Source: Brevibacillus brevis (lineage in GTDB: Bacteria > Bacillota > Bacilli > Brevibacillales > Brevibacillaceae). Taken from it: 64,000 bases of DNA. Positions 50,168-58,833 of the stretch are shown here, one piece after another. A model generated the notes under the pieces. That model was not told where the DNA came from. It saw nothing but the letters and a program-made list of their open reading frames with translations, and made no database searches. A program made the position numbers and the translations under genes. Every line of letters starts with the position of its first letter. The first letter of the stretch is position 1. The stretch covers positions 3,423,501 through 3,487,500 of the forward strand of contig NZ_CP134050.1 in assembly GCF_031583145.1 (NCBI RefSeq). The letters run 5' to 3'.

Positions 50168-51463
50168 TCACGCCTCTCCCTTCTTGTCACGCAGCAAATA
50201 AATCGTATCGATCGCCACTTTTTCCGCCACTTTCTTGAGGTCTTCAATCGTAGCCGTTTCGATTCCCTTCAGCAATTCATCCAGCTGCCGCTTGCGTCCG
50301 CTGATCAGACCGTTGAATGTGAATTCGATCATGCCGCGGGCGCTGTCCAACAGTTCCCGGAACTGATTGGACAAGGTCGCTCTCGTCTGGCTCATTTCTT
50401 CGTCCGTGATCTCGCCCTTACGCATCGACTCCATTTGCTGCTTGATGATCTCGACCGCTTTCTGATAGTTGTTCACATCAATCCCCGACATGATCATCAT
50501 GATCCCTTTGTGGCTCTCCAAGCGGGATACTGCATAATAGGCGAGACTTTGCTTTTCACGGACGTTGACAAACAGCTTGGAGTGCGGAAAGCCGCCCAGT
50601 ACGCCATTGTAGACCAACAGGGCAGGATAATCGTCGTCCTTGTATGTGATATGCGTCCGGCAGCCAATGTTTAGCTTCGCCTGATTGACCTCCAGCCGAT
50701 CGATCACTTCATTTTCCTTGTGTTCGTTCTTTGCGGTCTGGTCGATATTCAGCGATTCAGCCTGAGAGCGGTTCAGCGGAATATGCTTTGCAATCGCCTG
50801 CTCTACCGTCTTCTGATCCACGTCGCCCACTACGAACATGTGAATCGGATTTTTCGTGGTGAGTTCGGTGAAATGCCTGTACAGATCTTGTCCCGAGATG
50901 CCGGGCAGATCCTTCACTTTGCCTTGCACGAGCAAAGCAAACGGCTCCCCCTTGCACATTTCTTCCGTCACACGCTGATTGGCGTACTTCATCTTGTCGT
51001 CGATCAGGCTCTCGATCCGTTTGCGCAGCGTTTCCTTCTCTTGCGCCACATACTTCTCCACAAAGGCGCCGTTTTCCACACGCGGCCGCGCAAGCATATC
51101 GCCGACGAACTCGATGGCCTGCTCCAAAAGCGACTCTCCTTGCGACAAATACTTCTCGTTCGGCACCTCCATATAGATCTGGAGAATTTGCCTCTCGCCC
51201 TTCTTGGTCACATCCACATCAAAGATCGCCCCGTACAAAAAGTCGAGATGAGCGCGCAGTTGCTTCGTTTCGGGAAAGCGTGCGCTTGCCCGCTTCATGA
51301 CCATGGCCAGCAAGGCTGTCTTCGTCACGGTCTCCTCGGAAAGCGGCTGTTCGATCATGGTCACGATCGTGGTCGTCTTGAATTTGCCAGTCGGCAGAAT
51401 ATGTACATTCATCCCATTGATCTGGGTACTTTGAAACGCGATTTCGGCTATGTTCGCACTCAT
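50168..51463 (-). CDS. ymfF: M16-family peptidase-like protein, YmfF type (no zinc motif)
   Basis: The 431-residue product has the M16 fold (VNQAKLNIGCRTHITYKDDD, GGFPHSKLFVNVREKQSLAY). The HxxEH zinc site is missing at the N-terminal position where one would expect it (LRAHLDFLYGAIFDVD), so it is probably the non-catalytic subunit that closes the chamber with YmfH. ATG at 51463 has GGGAG with 8-nt spacing. The pair resembles AlbE/AlbF-like and other two-subunit M16 proteases; its substrate is unknown. Confidence 0.88.
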   Translation of the reverse strand: MSANIAEIAFQSTQINGMNVHILPTGKFKTTTIVTMIEQPLSEETVTKTALLAMVMKRASARFPETKQLRAHLDFLYGAIFDVDVTKKGERQILQIYMEVPNEKYLSQGESLLEQAIEFVGDMLARPRVENGAFVEKYVAQEKETLRKRIESLIDDKMKYANQRVTEEMCKGEPFALLVQGKVKDLPGISGQDLYRHFTELTTKNPIHMFVVGDVDQKTVEQAIAKHIPLNRSQAESLNIDQTAKNEHKENEVIDRLEVNQAKLNIGCRTHITYKDDDYPALLVYNGVLGGFPHSKLFVNVREKQSLAYYAVSRLESHKGIMMIMSGIDVNNYQKAVEIIKQQMESMRKGEITDEEMSQTRATLSNQFRELLDSARGMIEFTFNGLISGRKRQLDELLKGIETATIEDLKKVAEKVAIDTIYLLRDKKGEA

Positions 51464-51598
51464 CGTCCATTCTCCCTTCTCCAATCAGTTACTCTTCTCT
51501 ATTGTAACCAATTGACAGGCCATCAAGCATGCGAAACTTCTCGCCGATGTGCTTTTCATAGCCAGGTGTTCGTCCGCTACCTGCATTTCCATCCCCAA

Positions 51599-51626
51599 CA
51601 AAAAAAGGAGCGGGTTCGCTCCTTTT
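51599..51626 (-). terminator. Terminator of the zinc-ribbon microprotein gene
   Basis: AAAAGGAGCG-aacc-CGCTCCTTTT with extra T downstream on the minus strand; its edge touches the TGA stop codon. Confidence 0.82.
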
Positions 51627-51781
51627 CAAAAGTCCATATAGTCCCACTCCGAACGATCTTCCCGAATTGCATCTTCCTCTACAAACCGGCCGCAATCCTC
51701 CGATAGGCAGAGCATGCCATCCAGCTGCTCATCGTGAAACGGTATACCGTGGTTGCCGCCGCAGTACGGGCAAATCCACAT
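51626..51781 (-). CDS. Zinc-ribbon microprotein, 51 residues
   Basis: An ATG with GAGGAGGGCTTCGC opens a 51-codon frame. The product starts MWICPYCGGNHGIPFHDEQL, then DGMLCLSEDCGRFVEEDA. Four cysteines in CPYC and CLSEDC order suggest a small zinc-binding knuckle, and the tail is acidic (EDRSEWDYMDF). Function unknown; it could bind RNA polymerase, ribosomes or another protein. It has its own terminator. It lies between ymfF and the M23 gene. Confidence 0.8.
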   Translation of the reverse strand: MWICPYCGGNHGIPFHDEQLDGMLCLSEDCGRFVEEDAIREDRSEWDYMDF

Positions 51782-51830
51782 GCGAAGCCCTCCTCTAGGC
51801 AAAAAGATTTACTCTGCCTAGTTTGCCCCA

Positions 51831-53021
51831 TTAGGAGAAAGGATTTTCCACCTTGTTTTGTTCCCAATAGCGCAAGTAGTAATACGGATCGGTAGCATTT
51901 CCGTTGTTGTTCAAGTAGAGCCCGAAATGAAGATGAGGCTCGAACATGCCGACGGTCCCCATGCCGCCATAGCCCGTATCACCGACAAATCCGATCAATT
52001 GTCCAGCTTTAATCACAGAACCGACTTGCAGACCGGGCACGTAAGCGCTCAAATGGGCGTAATACATCCGGTAACGCCCGTTCTCATCCGTGATGTTGAT
52101 CCTCCAGCCGCCGTACGTATTCCAGCCGATCCGGTTGATAGTTCCATTCGACACCGAGTAGACAGGCGTGCCTTTTGGTGCCATGATATCGATTCCCTCA
52201 TGGTTGCGGACGGATCCGTCGTTGCTTTCGGTCCATTCGCGGTCAGAGCCGTAGCTATCGCCGTATGGCTCGTACCAGCTCGCATCGGAAAAAGGAAAGT
52301 AGTACCTGTTTGTCAGCATCCGGCTGTCGCCAACCTCTTTGGAAAGAGGATGCTCTGCCGCCTTTGCTCCCTTCGGCAGAAACAGCAATTGCTGGGCAAC
52401 CAGCTGGTCCGACGACAGGTAGTTGTTCTGCTTCAGCTCCTGGACAGTCGTGTCGTGTCGATTCGCAATTCCGCTCAATGTGTCACCTGACTGTACAACA
52501 TACGGGTTGGATGCTTCCTGAACCACAGCCGCCCGGTCTTCCACCGGTTTGGTCTGAATGTGCGCCACACCAGACTGGTTGTCCCATGCGACAAGGTATC
52601 CCAATGATTCGCTGACAAAACGAATGGGCACAAGCGTCCGTCCATTTACAATACGTGCAGACACATCCAAAGAGACGCGTTTGCCATCTACAAAGGCTAT
52701 TTGGCTGTCTATGAGCAAGACAATGCGTTTCCCTTTTTGGGTGACGGTCACCTGCTTGGCCGACGCTTCATACTCCACCTTCGCTCCCGTTGTCTCCGCA
52801 ATGAAGCGGATCGGGACAAGCATCCGGCCATTTTGCCGCAAAGGTTGTACGTCAGTGGCGACTCCCTTCCCATCAATCACAAGTGAAATGACGGGACCGG
52901 GCTCTGCTGCAACCGCCTCCCTTGTCCCTGCGCCTGTGGCACCCAGCACCAGGCACAACAAAAAAACGCCTAGAACACCTGGCCACAGACGATTGCTGTT
53001 TTTATGTAAACAGCGGTTCAT
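51831..53021 (-). CDS. LysM and M23 peptidase domain cell-wall hydrolase
   Basis: The 396-residue product has a signal/anchor helix (LWPGVLGVFLLCLVLGATGA). Two copper amine oxidase-like N-domain repeats follow (VISLVIDGKGVATDVQPLRQ, GRMLVPIRFIAETTGA, GRTLVPIRFVSESLG). A LysM near 180-220 (YVVQSGDTLSGIANRHDTTV) comes next, then a C-terminal M23 endopeptidase with NHEGIDIMAPKG and PHLHFGLYLNN. Such enzymes cut peptide crosslinks of the wall. ATG at 53021 has GGGGAGGGATTCAG upstream. It is encoded between the nucleoside importer and the zinc-ribbon gene. Confidence 0.93.
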   Translation of the reverse strand: MNRCLHKNSNRLWPGVLGVFLLCLVLGATGAGTREAVAAEPGPVISLVIDGKGVATDVQPLRQNGRMLVPIRFIAETTGAKVEYEASAKQVTVTQKGKRIVLLIDSQIAFVDGKRVSLDVSARIVNGRTLVPIRFVSESLGYLVAWDNQSGVAHIQTKPVEDRAAVVQEASNPYVVQSGDTLSGIANRHDTTVQELKQNNYLSSDQLVAQQLLFLPKGAKAAEHPLSKEVGDSRMLTNRYYFPFSDASWYEPYGDSYGSDREWTESNDGSVRNHEGIDIMAPKGTPVYSVSNGTINRIGWNTYGGWRINITDENGRYRMYYAHLSAYVPGLQVGSVIKAGQLIGFVGDTGYGGMGTVGMFEPHLHFGLYLNNNGNATDPYYYLRYWEQNKVENPFS

Positions 53022-53103
53022 CTGAATCCCTCCCCGCACGAAATCTTCCATTGAAAATTATCGCACAGGGAAAGTCCGGCGTTCTAGACGCAAATTATGT
53101 CAA

Positions 53104-54063
53104 CTAGCGAGAACCGGTTTCGTACGGTTTGCCGAGTGCTGCCGGAGCGTTGGAACGCCCTACGAAGCCTGCCATCACGAGAACGGTCAGGATATATGGC
53201 AGCATGTAGATAAACTCGGTTGGCACGTACTTCGTCAAACCAAAAATTTGGACCAGCGATTTGATCGACTGGGCTACACCAAAGAACAAGGCAGCTCCCA
53301 TCGCACCCGCCGGATGCCATTTACCGAAAATCAAGGCCGCGATCGCGATAAACCCTTGTCCCGATACCGTGTTGTGAGAGAAGTTGCTTGTCGTGGTAAG
53401 CGAAATCGTCGCTCCGCCCCACGCCGCCAGCACGCCACTGATAGTGACAGCCAGATAGCGCATTTTTTTCACATTGATCCCTACCGTATCCGCCGCACGC
53501 GGATGTTCACCGACTGCCCGCAGGCGCAAACCAAACGGTGTCTTAAAGATCAAATACCAGGTAAGGAACACCATGATAAACGCCAGGTAGCTGGTCGGAT
53601 ACGCCTCGAAAATGGCGTGTCCCAGGAAAGGAATATCATGCAATCCAGGGATGCTCCACTTGGAGAACACACTGGTTAGTGTCGTGGTTTGTCCTGCGCC
53701 ATTGAAAATGATCTTCGTCAAGTAGACAGACAGGCCGGCTGCCAGGAAGTTCAAAGCAACCCCGCTTACGGTCTGATCGGCCTTGAAGGTAATCGACGCC
53801 ACTGCATGCGGCAAGGCGAAGATCGCACCCGCAATGCCGGCAGCGAGGAAACCGAGCCACGGCGCACCCGCTGCGAATGAATCTTGAAACGCGTACGTGA
53901 TGACGGCTCCCGTAAATGCGCCGATGATCATCATGCCTTCCAGTGCGATGTTCACGACCCCGGAACGCTCCGAATAAAGTCCACCCAATGACGCAAAGAT
54001 CAAGGCAGTGGAAAACACGATGGTATCATGAACGAGGTTGCTTATGATTAATCCCCAATCCAT
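53104..54063 (-). CDS. nupQ: Nucleoside ABC transporter permease, NupQ type
   Basis: The 319-residue product is a BPD_transp_2 permease with about ten helices (GLYSERSGVVNIALEGMMII, VGINVKKMRYLAVTISGVLA). It pairs with the NupP-type permease in a purine-nucleoside importer, by analogy with B. subtilis NupNOPQ. Its ATG overlaps the TGA of nupP (ATGA), so translation is coupled. The stop is the end of the operon; the M23 gene follows after 82 bp. Confidence 0.9.
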   Translation of the reverse strand: MDWGLIISNLVHDTIVFSTALIFASLGGLYSERSGVVNIALEGMMIIGAFTGAVITYAFQDSFAAGAPWLGFLAAGIAGAIFALPHAVASITFKADQTVSGVALNFLAAGLSVYLTKIIFNGAGQTTTLTSVFSKWSIPGLHDIPFLGHAIFEAYPTSYLAFIMVFLTWYLIFKTPFGLRLRAVGEHPRAADTVGINVKKMRYLAVTISGVLAAWGGATISLTTTSNFSHNTVSGQGFIAIAALIFGKWHPAGAMGAALFFGVAQSIKSLVQIFGLTKYVPTEFIYMLPYILTVLVMAGFVGRSNAPAALGKPYETGSR

Positions 54064-55136
54064 CAGTTTCCACCTTCCTTTTGCTTCTTCAAGATTGGTT
54101 TGATAAACACCTTCACAATGCCGTGCGCTGCCACGAAGAAAATAACCGAGGCGATTACGACGCGAATCAGTTCAACCGGAACGCCGGCCCCGAATTTCAT
54201 ACCGGCCGCACCGAACGTCAAAATACCGAACAGAATCGCACCGAGAATGACACCAAGCGGCGTATTGCCTCCGATCAACGCTACGGCAATGCCGTCAAAA
54301 CCGTACCCTGGCTGGGCGGTCATGATAGCCTGGTAGTGGAATACCCCTAATACTTCGCTCGCACCGCCGATCCCCGCGAACATCCCGCCGATGAACATCG
54401 CTTTCACAACGTTGCGGTTTACGTTCATCCCGGCGTATTCGGAGGCGTGCGGGTTCAGACCTACGGCGCGCAGCTCGAAGCCGGACTTGGTTTTCCAGAG
54501 GATAACGTAAAAGAAGATAGCTGCAATCACGGCAATCAACGTGCCCCAGTGCAAACGGGCACTGTCAAACATCTCGGATAGCCATCCGATGGTGATCGAG
54601 GCAGAGTCATGAATCATTTCAGAACGCTGTTGGCCGGACGGTACGTAAAAGGCGTTCATGATCCAGTTGCCCAAATAGAGCGCTACCCAGTTTAGCATGA
54701 TGCTCGTGATGACTTCGTTTACTCCCCGGGCCGCTTTCAAGTACCCCGCGATCGATCCCCACAGACCCCCGGCGATAGCGCCAGCGATTACTGCGAGCGG
54801 CGCATGGATGTAAGCTGGCAGATCAAACGAGACGCCAACGGCAGTAGACGCGATCATACCGGCGATGAATTGGCCTTCGGCACCGATGTTGAACAGACCA
54901 GTACGGAAAGCAAACGCCACGGCAAGACCCGTAAAAATGAGCGGAGTGATCTGGCGAATGGTCTCCCCAAAGTTGTACGCACTGCCAAATACCTTTTCAA
55001 TCAGAGCCATGTACGCTTTGGCCGGGTTGAATCCGCCAGCCAGCATGGCAATCGCACCGGTCAAAAGCCCGAGGATGATCGCAACCAGCGGGACGAGAAA
55101 CGACTCTTTTGTAAAAACGGCAATGACCCTATTCAT
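54063..55136 (-). CDS. nupP: Nucleoside ABC transporter permease, NupP type
   Basis: The 357-residue permease belongs to BPD_transp_2 (ETIRQITPLIFTGLAVAFAF, GLFNIGAEGQFIAGMIAS, KAARGVNEVITSIMLNW, GYGFDGIAVALIGGNTPLG). It is one of the two membrane subunits. ATG at 55136 has GGAGGGGGAAACG and overlaps the 3' end of the ATPase gene by 8 bp. Substrate specificity is inferred from the neighbouring BMP-family binding protein. Confidence 0.9.
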   Translation of the reverse strand: MNRVIAVFTKESFLVPLVAIILGLLTGAIAMLAGGFNPAKAYMALIEKVFGSAYNFGETIRQITPLIFTGLAVAFAFRTGLFNIGAEGQFIAGMIASTAVGVSFDLPAYIHAPLAVIAGAIAGGLWGSIAGYLKAARGVNEVITSIMLNWVALYLGNWIMNAFYVPSGQQRSEMIHDSASITIGWLSEMFDSARLHWGTLIAVIAAIFFYVILWKTKSGFELRAVGLNPHASEYAGMNVNRNVVKAMFIGGMFAGIGGASEVLGVFHYQAIMTAQPGYGFDGIAVALIGGNTPLGVILGAILFGILTFGAAGMKFGAGVPVELIRVVIASVIFFVAAHGIVKVFIKPILKKQKEGGN

Positions 55137-56670
55137 CGTTTCCCCCTCCTTGCATCCGTTTTCCGCCAGACATCATCAGGCCCAATTCTTGTTCCGTCGT
55201 CTTCTTCGCATCGACGATGCCTACAATATGTCCTTCGTAAATGACGGCGATCCGGTCAGAGACGTTGATCACCTCGTCCAGCTCCAGCGAGAGCAATAGC
55301 ACGGCTTTGCCTTTGTCGCGCTGTTCTATCAGACGTCGATGGATAAACTCGATCGCCCCTACGTCCAGGCCGCGTGTCGGCTGCGCCGCAATCAAGAGAT
55401 CCGGATCCTTGTACACTTCACGGGCGATGATCGCCTTTTGCTGGTTCCCACCTGAAAGTGCGCGGGCAGGAGTATGAATGCTAGGAGTCCGCACGTCAAA
55501 CTCTTCAATGAGCTTGGCCGCGTGCTTGTCAATGGCGCCATAATCAAGAAAACCGTTCTTGTTGAACGTCGGGTGGAAATACGTTTCCAATACCATGTTT
55601 TCACTCATGGTGAAATCGAGAACCAAGCCACGCTTATGACGGTCTTCCGGAATGTGCGACAAACCGGACTCCGAGATACTGCGCGGAGATTGATTCGTGA
55701 TTTCTTTGCCATTCAGAAGAACACGGCCGCTTGTGGCTTTGCGCAGTCCTGTCAGCACTTCGATCAATTCGCTTTGACCGTTGCCATCGACTCCGGCGAT
55801 CCCGAGAATTTCTCCCGCGCGAACTTCCAGACTGAGGTTGTCCAACGCGTTTACTCCTCGGTTCCCCAGCGCCGTCACGTTTTCTACCGACAGGATGGTG
55901 TCCTTTGGCGTCGACTCTTTTTTGTCGACGCGGAAATTGACTTCGCGTCCGACCATTTTCGCTGCCAAATCGTCAGGGTTCGTGTCCTTGACGAGAACGG
56001 AATCAATGACCTTTCCACGGCGGATGATCGTCACCGCATCGCAAACCGCCATGATCTCTTTCAGTTTGTGTGTGATCAGGATGATCGTCTTGCCTTCTTT
56101 GACCAGATTGTGCATGATCTCGATCAATTCGTTGATCTCTTGAGGAGTCAATACCGCTGTCGGCTCGTCGAAAATGAGGATATCCGCTCCGCGGTACAGC
56201 GTTTTCAAGATCTCAACGCGCTGCTGCATGCCCACTGAAATATCTTGAATCTTGGCCCGTGGATCCACTTTTAGCCCATACTGGTTGGACAGCTGCTCCA
56301 CAGCCTTCTCCGCACTTCGAATATCTATCTTCAACCCGTTTTTCGGTTCGTTTCCGAGCACAATGTTTTCTGTTACCGTGAATGTTTCGACCAGCATAAA
56401 ATGCTGATGCACCATGCCAATGCCAAGCTCATTTGCTTTATTGGGGTTCGTAATTTTAACCGGCGTTTCATTGATCAGAATTTCGCCCTCATCCGGTTGA
56501 TAAAGGCCGAACAAAATATTCATGAGTGTAGACTTGCCTGCCCCGTTCTCACCGAGAAGGGCGTGAATTTCCCCTTTTTTCACGGACAGCGTGATGCTGT
56601 CGTTCGCGATGATCCCTGGGAAACGTTTGGTAATTCCTCGCATTTCAACAACATTCTTTACCGGATTCAA
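55129..56670 (-). CDS. nupO: Nucleoside ABC transporter ATP-binding protein, NupO type
   Basis: The 513-residue product has two ABC domains: a first with Walker A LLGENGAGKSTLMNILFG, Q-loop VHQHFMLVETFTV and SVGMQQRVEILKTLYR. A degenerate second has GVDGNGQSELIEVLTG and LSGGNQQKAIIARE. This is the sugar/nucleoside-type tandem ATPase. TTG at 56670 with GGGGGG about 7 nt upstream is the best start. It is preceded by the lipoprotein gene and a hairpin at 56714-56742. Confidence 0.92.
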   Translation of the reverse strand: MNPVKNVVEMRGITKRFPGIIANDSITLSVKKGEIHALLGENGAGKSTLMNILFGLYQPDEGEILINETPVKITNPNKANELGIGMVHQHFMLVETFTVTENIVLGNEPKNGLKIDIRSAEKAVEQLSNQYGLKVDPRAKIQDISVGMQQRVEILKTLYRGADILIFDEPTAVLTPQEINELIEIMHNLVKEGKTIILITHKLKEIMAVCDAVTIIRRGKVIDSVLVKDTNPDDLAAKMVGREVNFRVDKKESTPKDTILSVENVTALGNRGVNALDNLSLEVRAGEILGIAGVDGNGQSELIEVLTGLRKATSGRVLLNGKEITNQSPRSISESGLSHIPEDRHKRGLVLDFTMSENMVLETYFHPTFNKNGFLDYGAIDKHAAKLIEEFDVRTPSIHTPARALSGGNQQKAIIAREVYKDPDLLIAAQPTRGLDVGAIEFIHRRLIEQRDKGKAVLLLSLELDEVINVSDRIAVIYEGHIVGIVDAKKTTEQELGLMMSGGKRMQGGGNDE

Positions 56671-56713
56671 CCATGTTCCCCCCGTTTTTGTGGGTCTTGT
56701 TTGAAGGTAAAGA

Positions 56714-56742
56714 ACAAGGCTAGTTGCTCGAACTAGCCTTGT
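56714..56742 (-). terminator. Intercistronic hairpin between nupN and nupO
   Basis: ACAAGGCTAGTT-cgagc-AACTAGCCTTGT, a 12-bp perfect stem, followed by TCTTTACC on the minus strand. It probably gives partial termination or mRNA protection, so the binding protein is made in excess over the ATPase and permeases. Confidence 0.65.
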
Positions 56743-56763
56743 CCGTTTGCAGCTTCAATGTAA

Positions 56764-57828
56764 TTATTTTTCAGGTACAGTGATTTCGCCTTTGATGATT
56801 TTTTGCTTGTATTCGTCAACCACTTTCAATACGTCTTCCGGAACGTTTTTGTTGGAAGTGGAAGCAAGGCCTACACCGTCTTCAGCAAGACCCAGACGTA
56901 CGATTTTACCGCCTTCGAACTTGCCGTTGATCACGTCTTTGGAAACACGAACAACTGCTTCATCTACGCGTTTTACCATGGAAGTCAGGGTGATGTCATC
57001 GCCGAATGTCAGGGATTGGTCTTTGTCAACACCGATTACCCAAACGTTTTGGCCTTTTGCCTTGCGGTTTTTCGCTTCGTTGAACACGCCGTCGCCAGTT
57101 TGACCGGATGCGTGGAAAATGATGTCCGCACCTTGGTCGTACATGGAGGAAGCGGTCGATTTACCTGCGTCCGGCTTGTCGAATGCACCGGTGTAAACTT
57201 TGAAGACTTCGACGCTTGGATCTACTGCTTTCACACCAGCTTCAAAGCCCAATTCAAAGCGCTTGATTACCGGGATTTCCACGCCGCCGACGAAACCGAC
57301 TTTTTTCGTTTTGGTCATTTTCGCTGCAACGACACCAGCGAGGAAAGAGCCTTCTTGCTCTTTGAAAAGAACGGATTCTACGTTTGGTGCGTCCACTTCA
57401 GCGTCAATGATCGCCAGTTTGGCATCTTTGTTTTCGTCCGCTACTTTTTTCAGGTGGTCTCCCATCAGGAATCCGATACCCCAAGTCAGGTCCCATTTGT
57501 CTTTCACGAACTGGGTCAAGTTTGGAACGTAATCGGCATCACTGGTAGATTGCAGATAGTTTACGTTTTCTTTCGGGAGATTCATTTCGGTTTGCAGTTT
57601 TTGCAGACCTTCCCAAGCACTTTGGTTGAAGGAGTTGTCGTTTACCCCGCCAACGTCCGTAACCATACCGATACGTACAGTTGGTGCCGCGCCGCCGGAT
57701 GCGCCGCCTGTTGCTCCGCCTTGACCAGCTTGGCCTTGAGGTTGTGCTTCTGGTTTGCTACCACATCCTGCCAGTACGAGCGACAGGCTGAGAGTTGCCA
57801 CAGACAGCACGGAAAGAACTTTCTTCAT
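56764..57828 (-). CDS. nupN: BMP-family nucleoside-binding lipoprotein, NupN type
   Basis: The 354-residue product has a lipoprotein signal with lipobox LAGC (MKKVLSVLSVATLSLSLVLA) and the BMP fold (IGMVTDVGGVNDNSFNQSAW, NVWVIGVDKDQSLTFGDDIT). It captures purine nucleosides at the cell surface for the NupOPQ importer. Residues 25-55 form a Gln/Gly-rich linker (QPQGQAGQGGATGGASGG). ATG at 57828 has GGGGGTATTCTCAG. It is the first gene of the transporter block, 59 bp after the GntR gene. Confidence 0.94.
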   Translation of the reverse strand: MKKVLSVLSVATLSLSLVLAGCGSKPEAQPQGQAGQGGATGGASGGAAPTVRIGMVTDVGGVNDNSFNQSAWEGLQKLQTEMNLPKENVNYLQSTSDADYVPNLTQFVKDKWDLTWGIGFLMGDHLKKVADENKDAKLAIIDAEVDAPNVESVLFKEQEGSFLAGVVAAKMTKTKKVGFVGGVEIPVIKRFELGFEAGVKAVDPSVEVFKVYTGAFDKPDAGKSTASSMYDQGADIIFHASGQTGDGVFNEAKNRKAKGQNVWVIGVDKDQSLTFGDDITLTSMVKRVDEAVVRVSKDVINGKFEGGKIVRLGLAEDGVGLASTSNKNVPEDVLKVVDEYKQKIIKGEITVPEK

Positions 57829-57887
57829 CTGAGAATACCCCCTGTTTTTCGTTGAATGAAATTGTTGAGTGAGGTTGCCCCCACTGT

Positions 57888-58613
57888 TTACAACCGTCTC
57901 CGCACAACGTGAAAGTGAATTTTGTCTGACCGAAAGTAATTATGGGAGTAAAGCACAGGCCTTTCACTTTCATCGTAGTGAATCTGTTTGAGCAAGAGAA
58001 TGGGAGTAGACTTGTCGCATTGCAGCAGATTGGAAACCTTTTCATTGTACCCCATTGGAACAATGTCGGTAACCGCATAGGCAATCCGCAGCCCGATCAC
58101 ACTCTCGAGCCATTTAAAGATGGACTCTCCTACCGCAGTATAGCCTTCCGGAACCAGGTGAGCGGGAATTCGGTCCACACAATAGACAACAGGCTCTCCG
58201 TCCGCCGTTCGAATGCGTTCCACAATCAATACGCCTTCGCCCGGATTCAAGGACAGCCTCTTTCGCTCCTCGTCAGCGGACTCCCCAAAGGAAGTTTCCA
58301 ATATCATGGTGCCTGCCGAGTAGCCTTGGCGCTCAATTGCATCCGTCACACTAAAGAGTTCCCCAATTCCCCCTGAAAAAACAGGTTTTGAATTGATAAA
58401 AGTCCCTACGCCGTGTCGGCGAATGACAATTTTCTCTTCCTCCAAAAGACGGAGCGCCTCTCGAAGTGTCGCTCTGCTGATGCCTAACTGTTTTGAAAGT
58501 TCGGCTTCGGAAGGAAGTCGCTCCCCCGGACGCAGCTGACCTGATTCGATATCCCCCTTGATCTTGTCCATGACCAAGAGACAAAGCGATCGAACATTCC
58601 CTTTGATGCTCAT
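57888..58613 (-). CDS. GntR-family (HutC-type) transcriptional regulator
   Basis: The 241-residue product has an N-terminal winged helix (GDIESGQLRPGERLPSEAEL, LGISRATLREALRLLEEEKI, RRHGVGTFIN) and a UTRA effector domain from about 95 on (EGVLIVERIRTADGEPVVY). The gene sits directly upstream of the nucleoside importer, which it probably controls. ATG at 58613 has AGGAG with 8-nt spacing; the GTG at 58622 lies too close to it. B. subtilis YmfC occupies the same place next to spoIIIE. Confidence 0.9.
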   Translation of the reverse strand: MSIKGNVRSLCLLVMDKIKGDIESGQLRPGERLPSEAELSKQLGISRATLREALRLLEEEKIVIRRHGVGTFINSKPVFSGGIGELFSVTDAIERQGYSAGTMILETSFGESADEERKRLSLNPGEGVLIVERIRTADGEPVVYCVDRIPAHLVPEGYTAVGESIFKWLESVIGLRIAYAVTDIVPMGYNEKVSNLLQCDKSTPILLLKQIHYDESERPVLYSHNYFRSDKIHFHVVRRRL

Positions 58614-58648
58614 GTCATTCACTCCTGCTGTCCAGTAGCCATCCCAAC

Positions 58649-58666
58649 AGGTAGGACGTCAGACCT
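58649..58666. promoter_or_regulatory. Palindromic operator candidate upstream of the GntR gene
   Basis: AGGTAGGACGTCAGACCT has arms AGGTnnGAC and GTCnnACCT that pair perfectly apart from two variable bases. It lies 36 bp before the gntR start codon, where autorepression would act. Confidence 0.5.
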
Positions 58667-58833
58667 CTAATTCATATGGGAAACGATACAACAATTTCCT
58701 CAATCTCGTAAAGATTTTAACCTAGGGGCGGAGATCATGCAAGCCAAATCTTTTCGAATTCCCCGCAGGAGAAGTGAAAAAAGCCGCACGACTCTACGCC
58801 CACTTCGGAAGAAATCTCGTTACGCTTTTTTGA

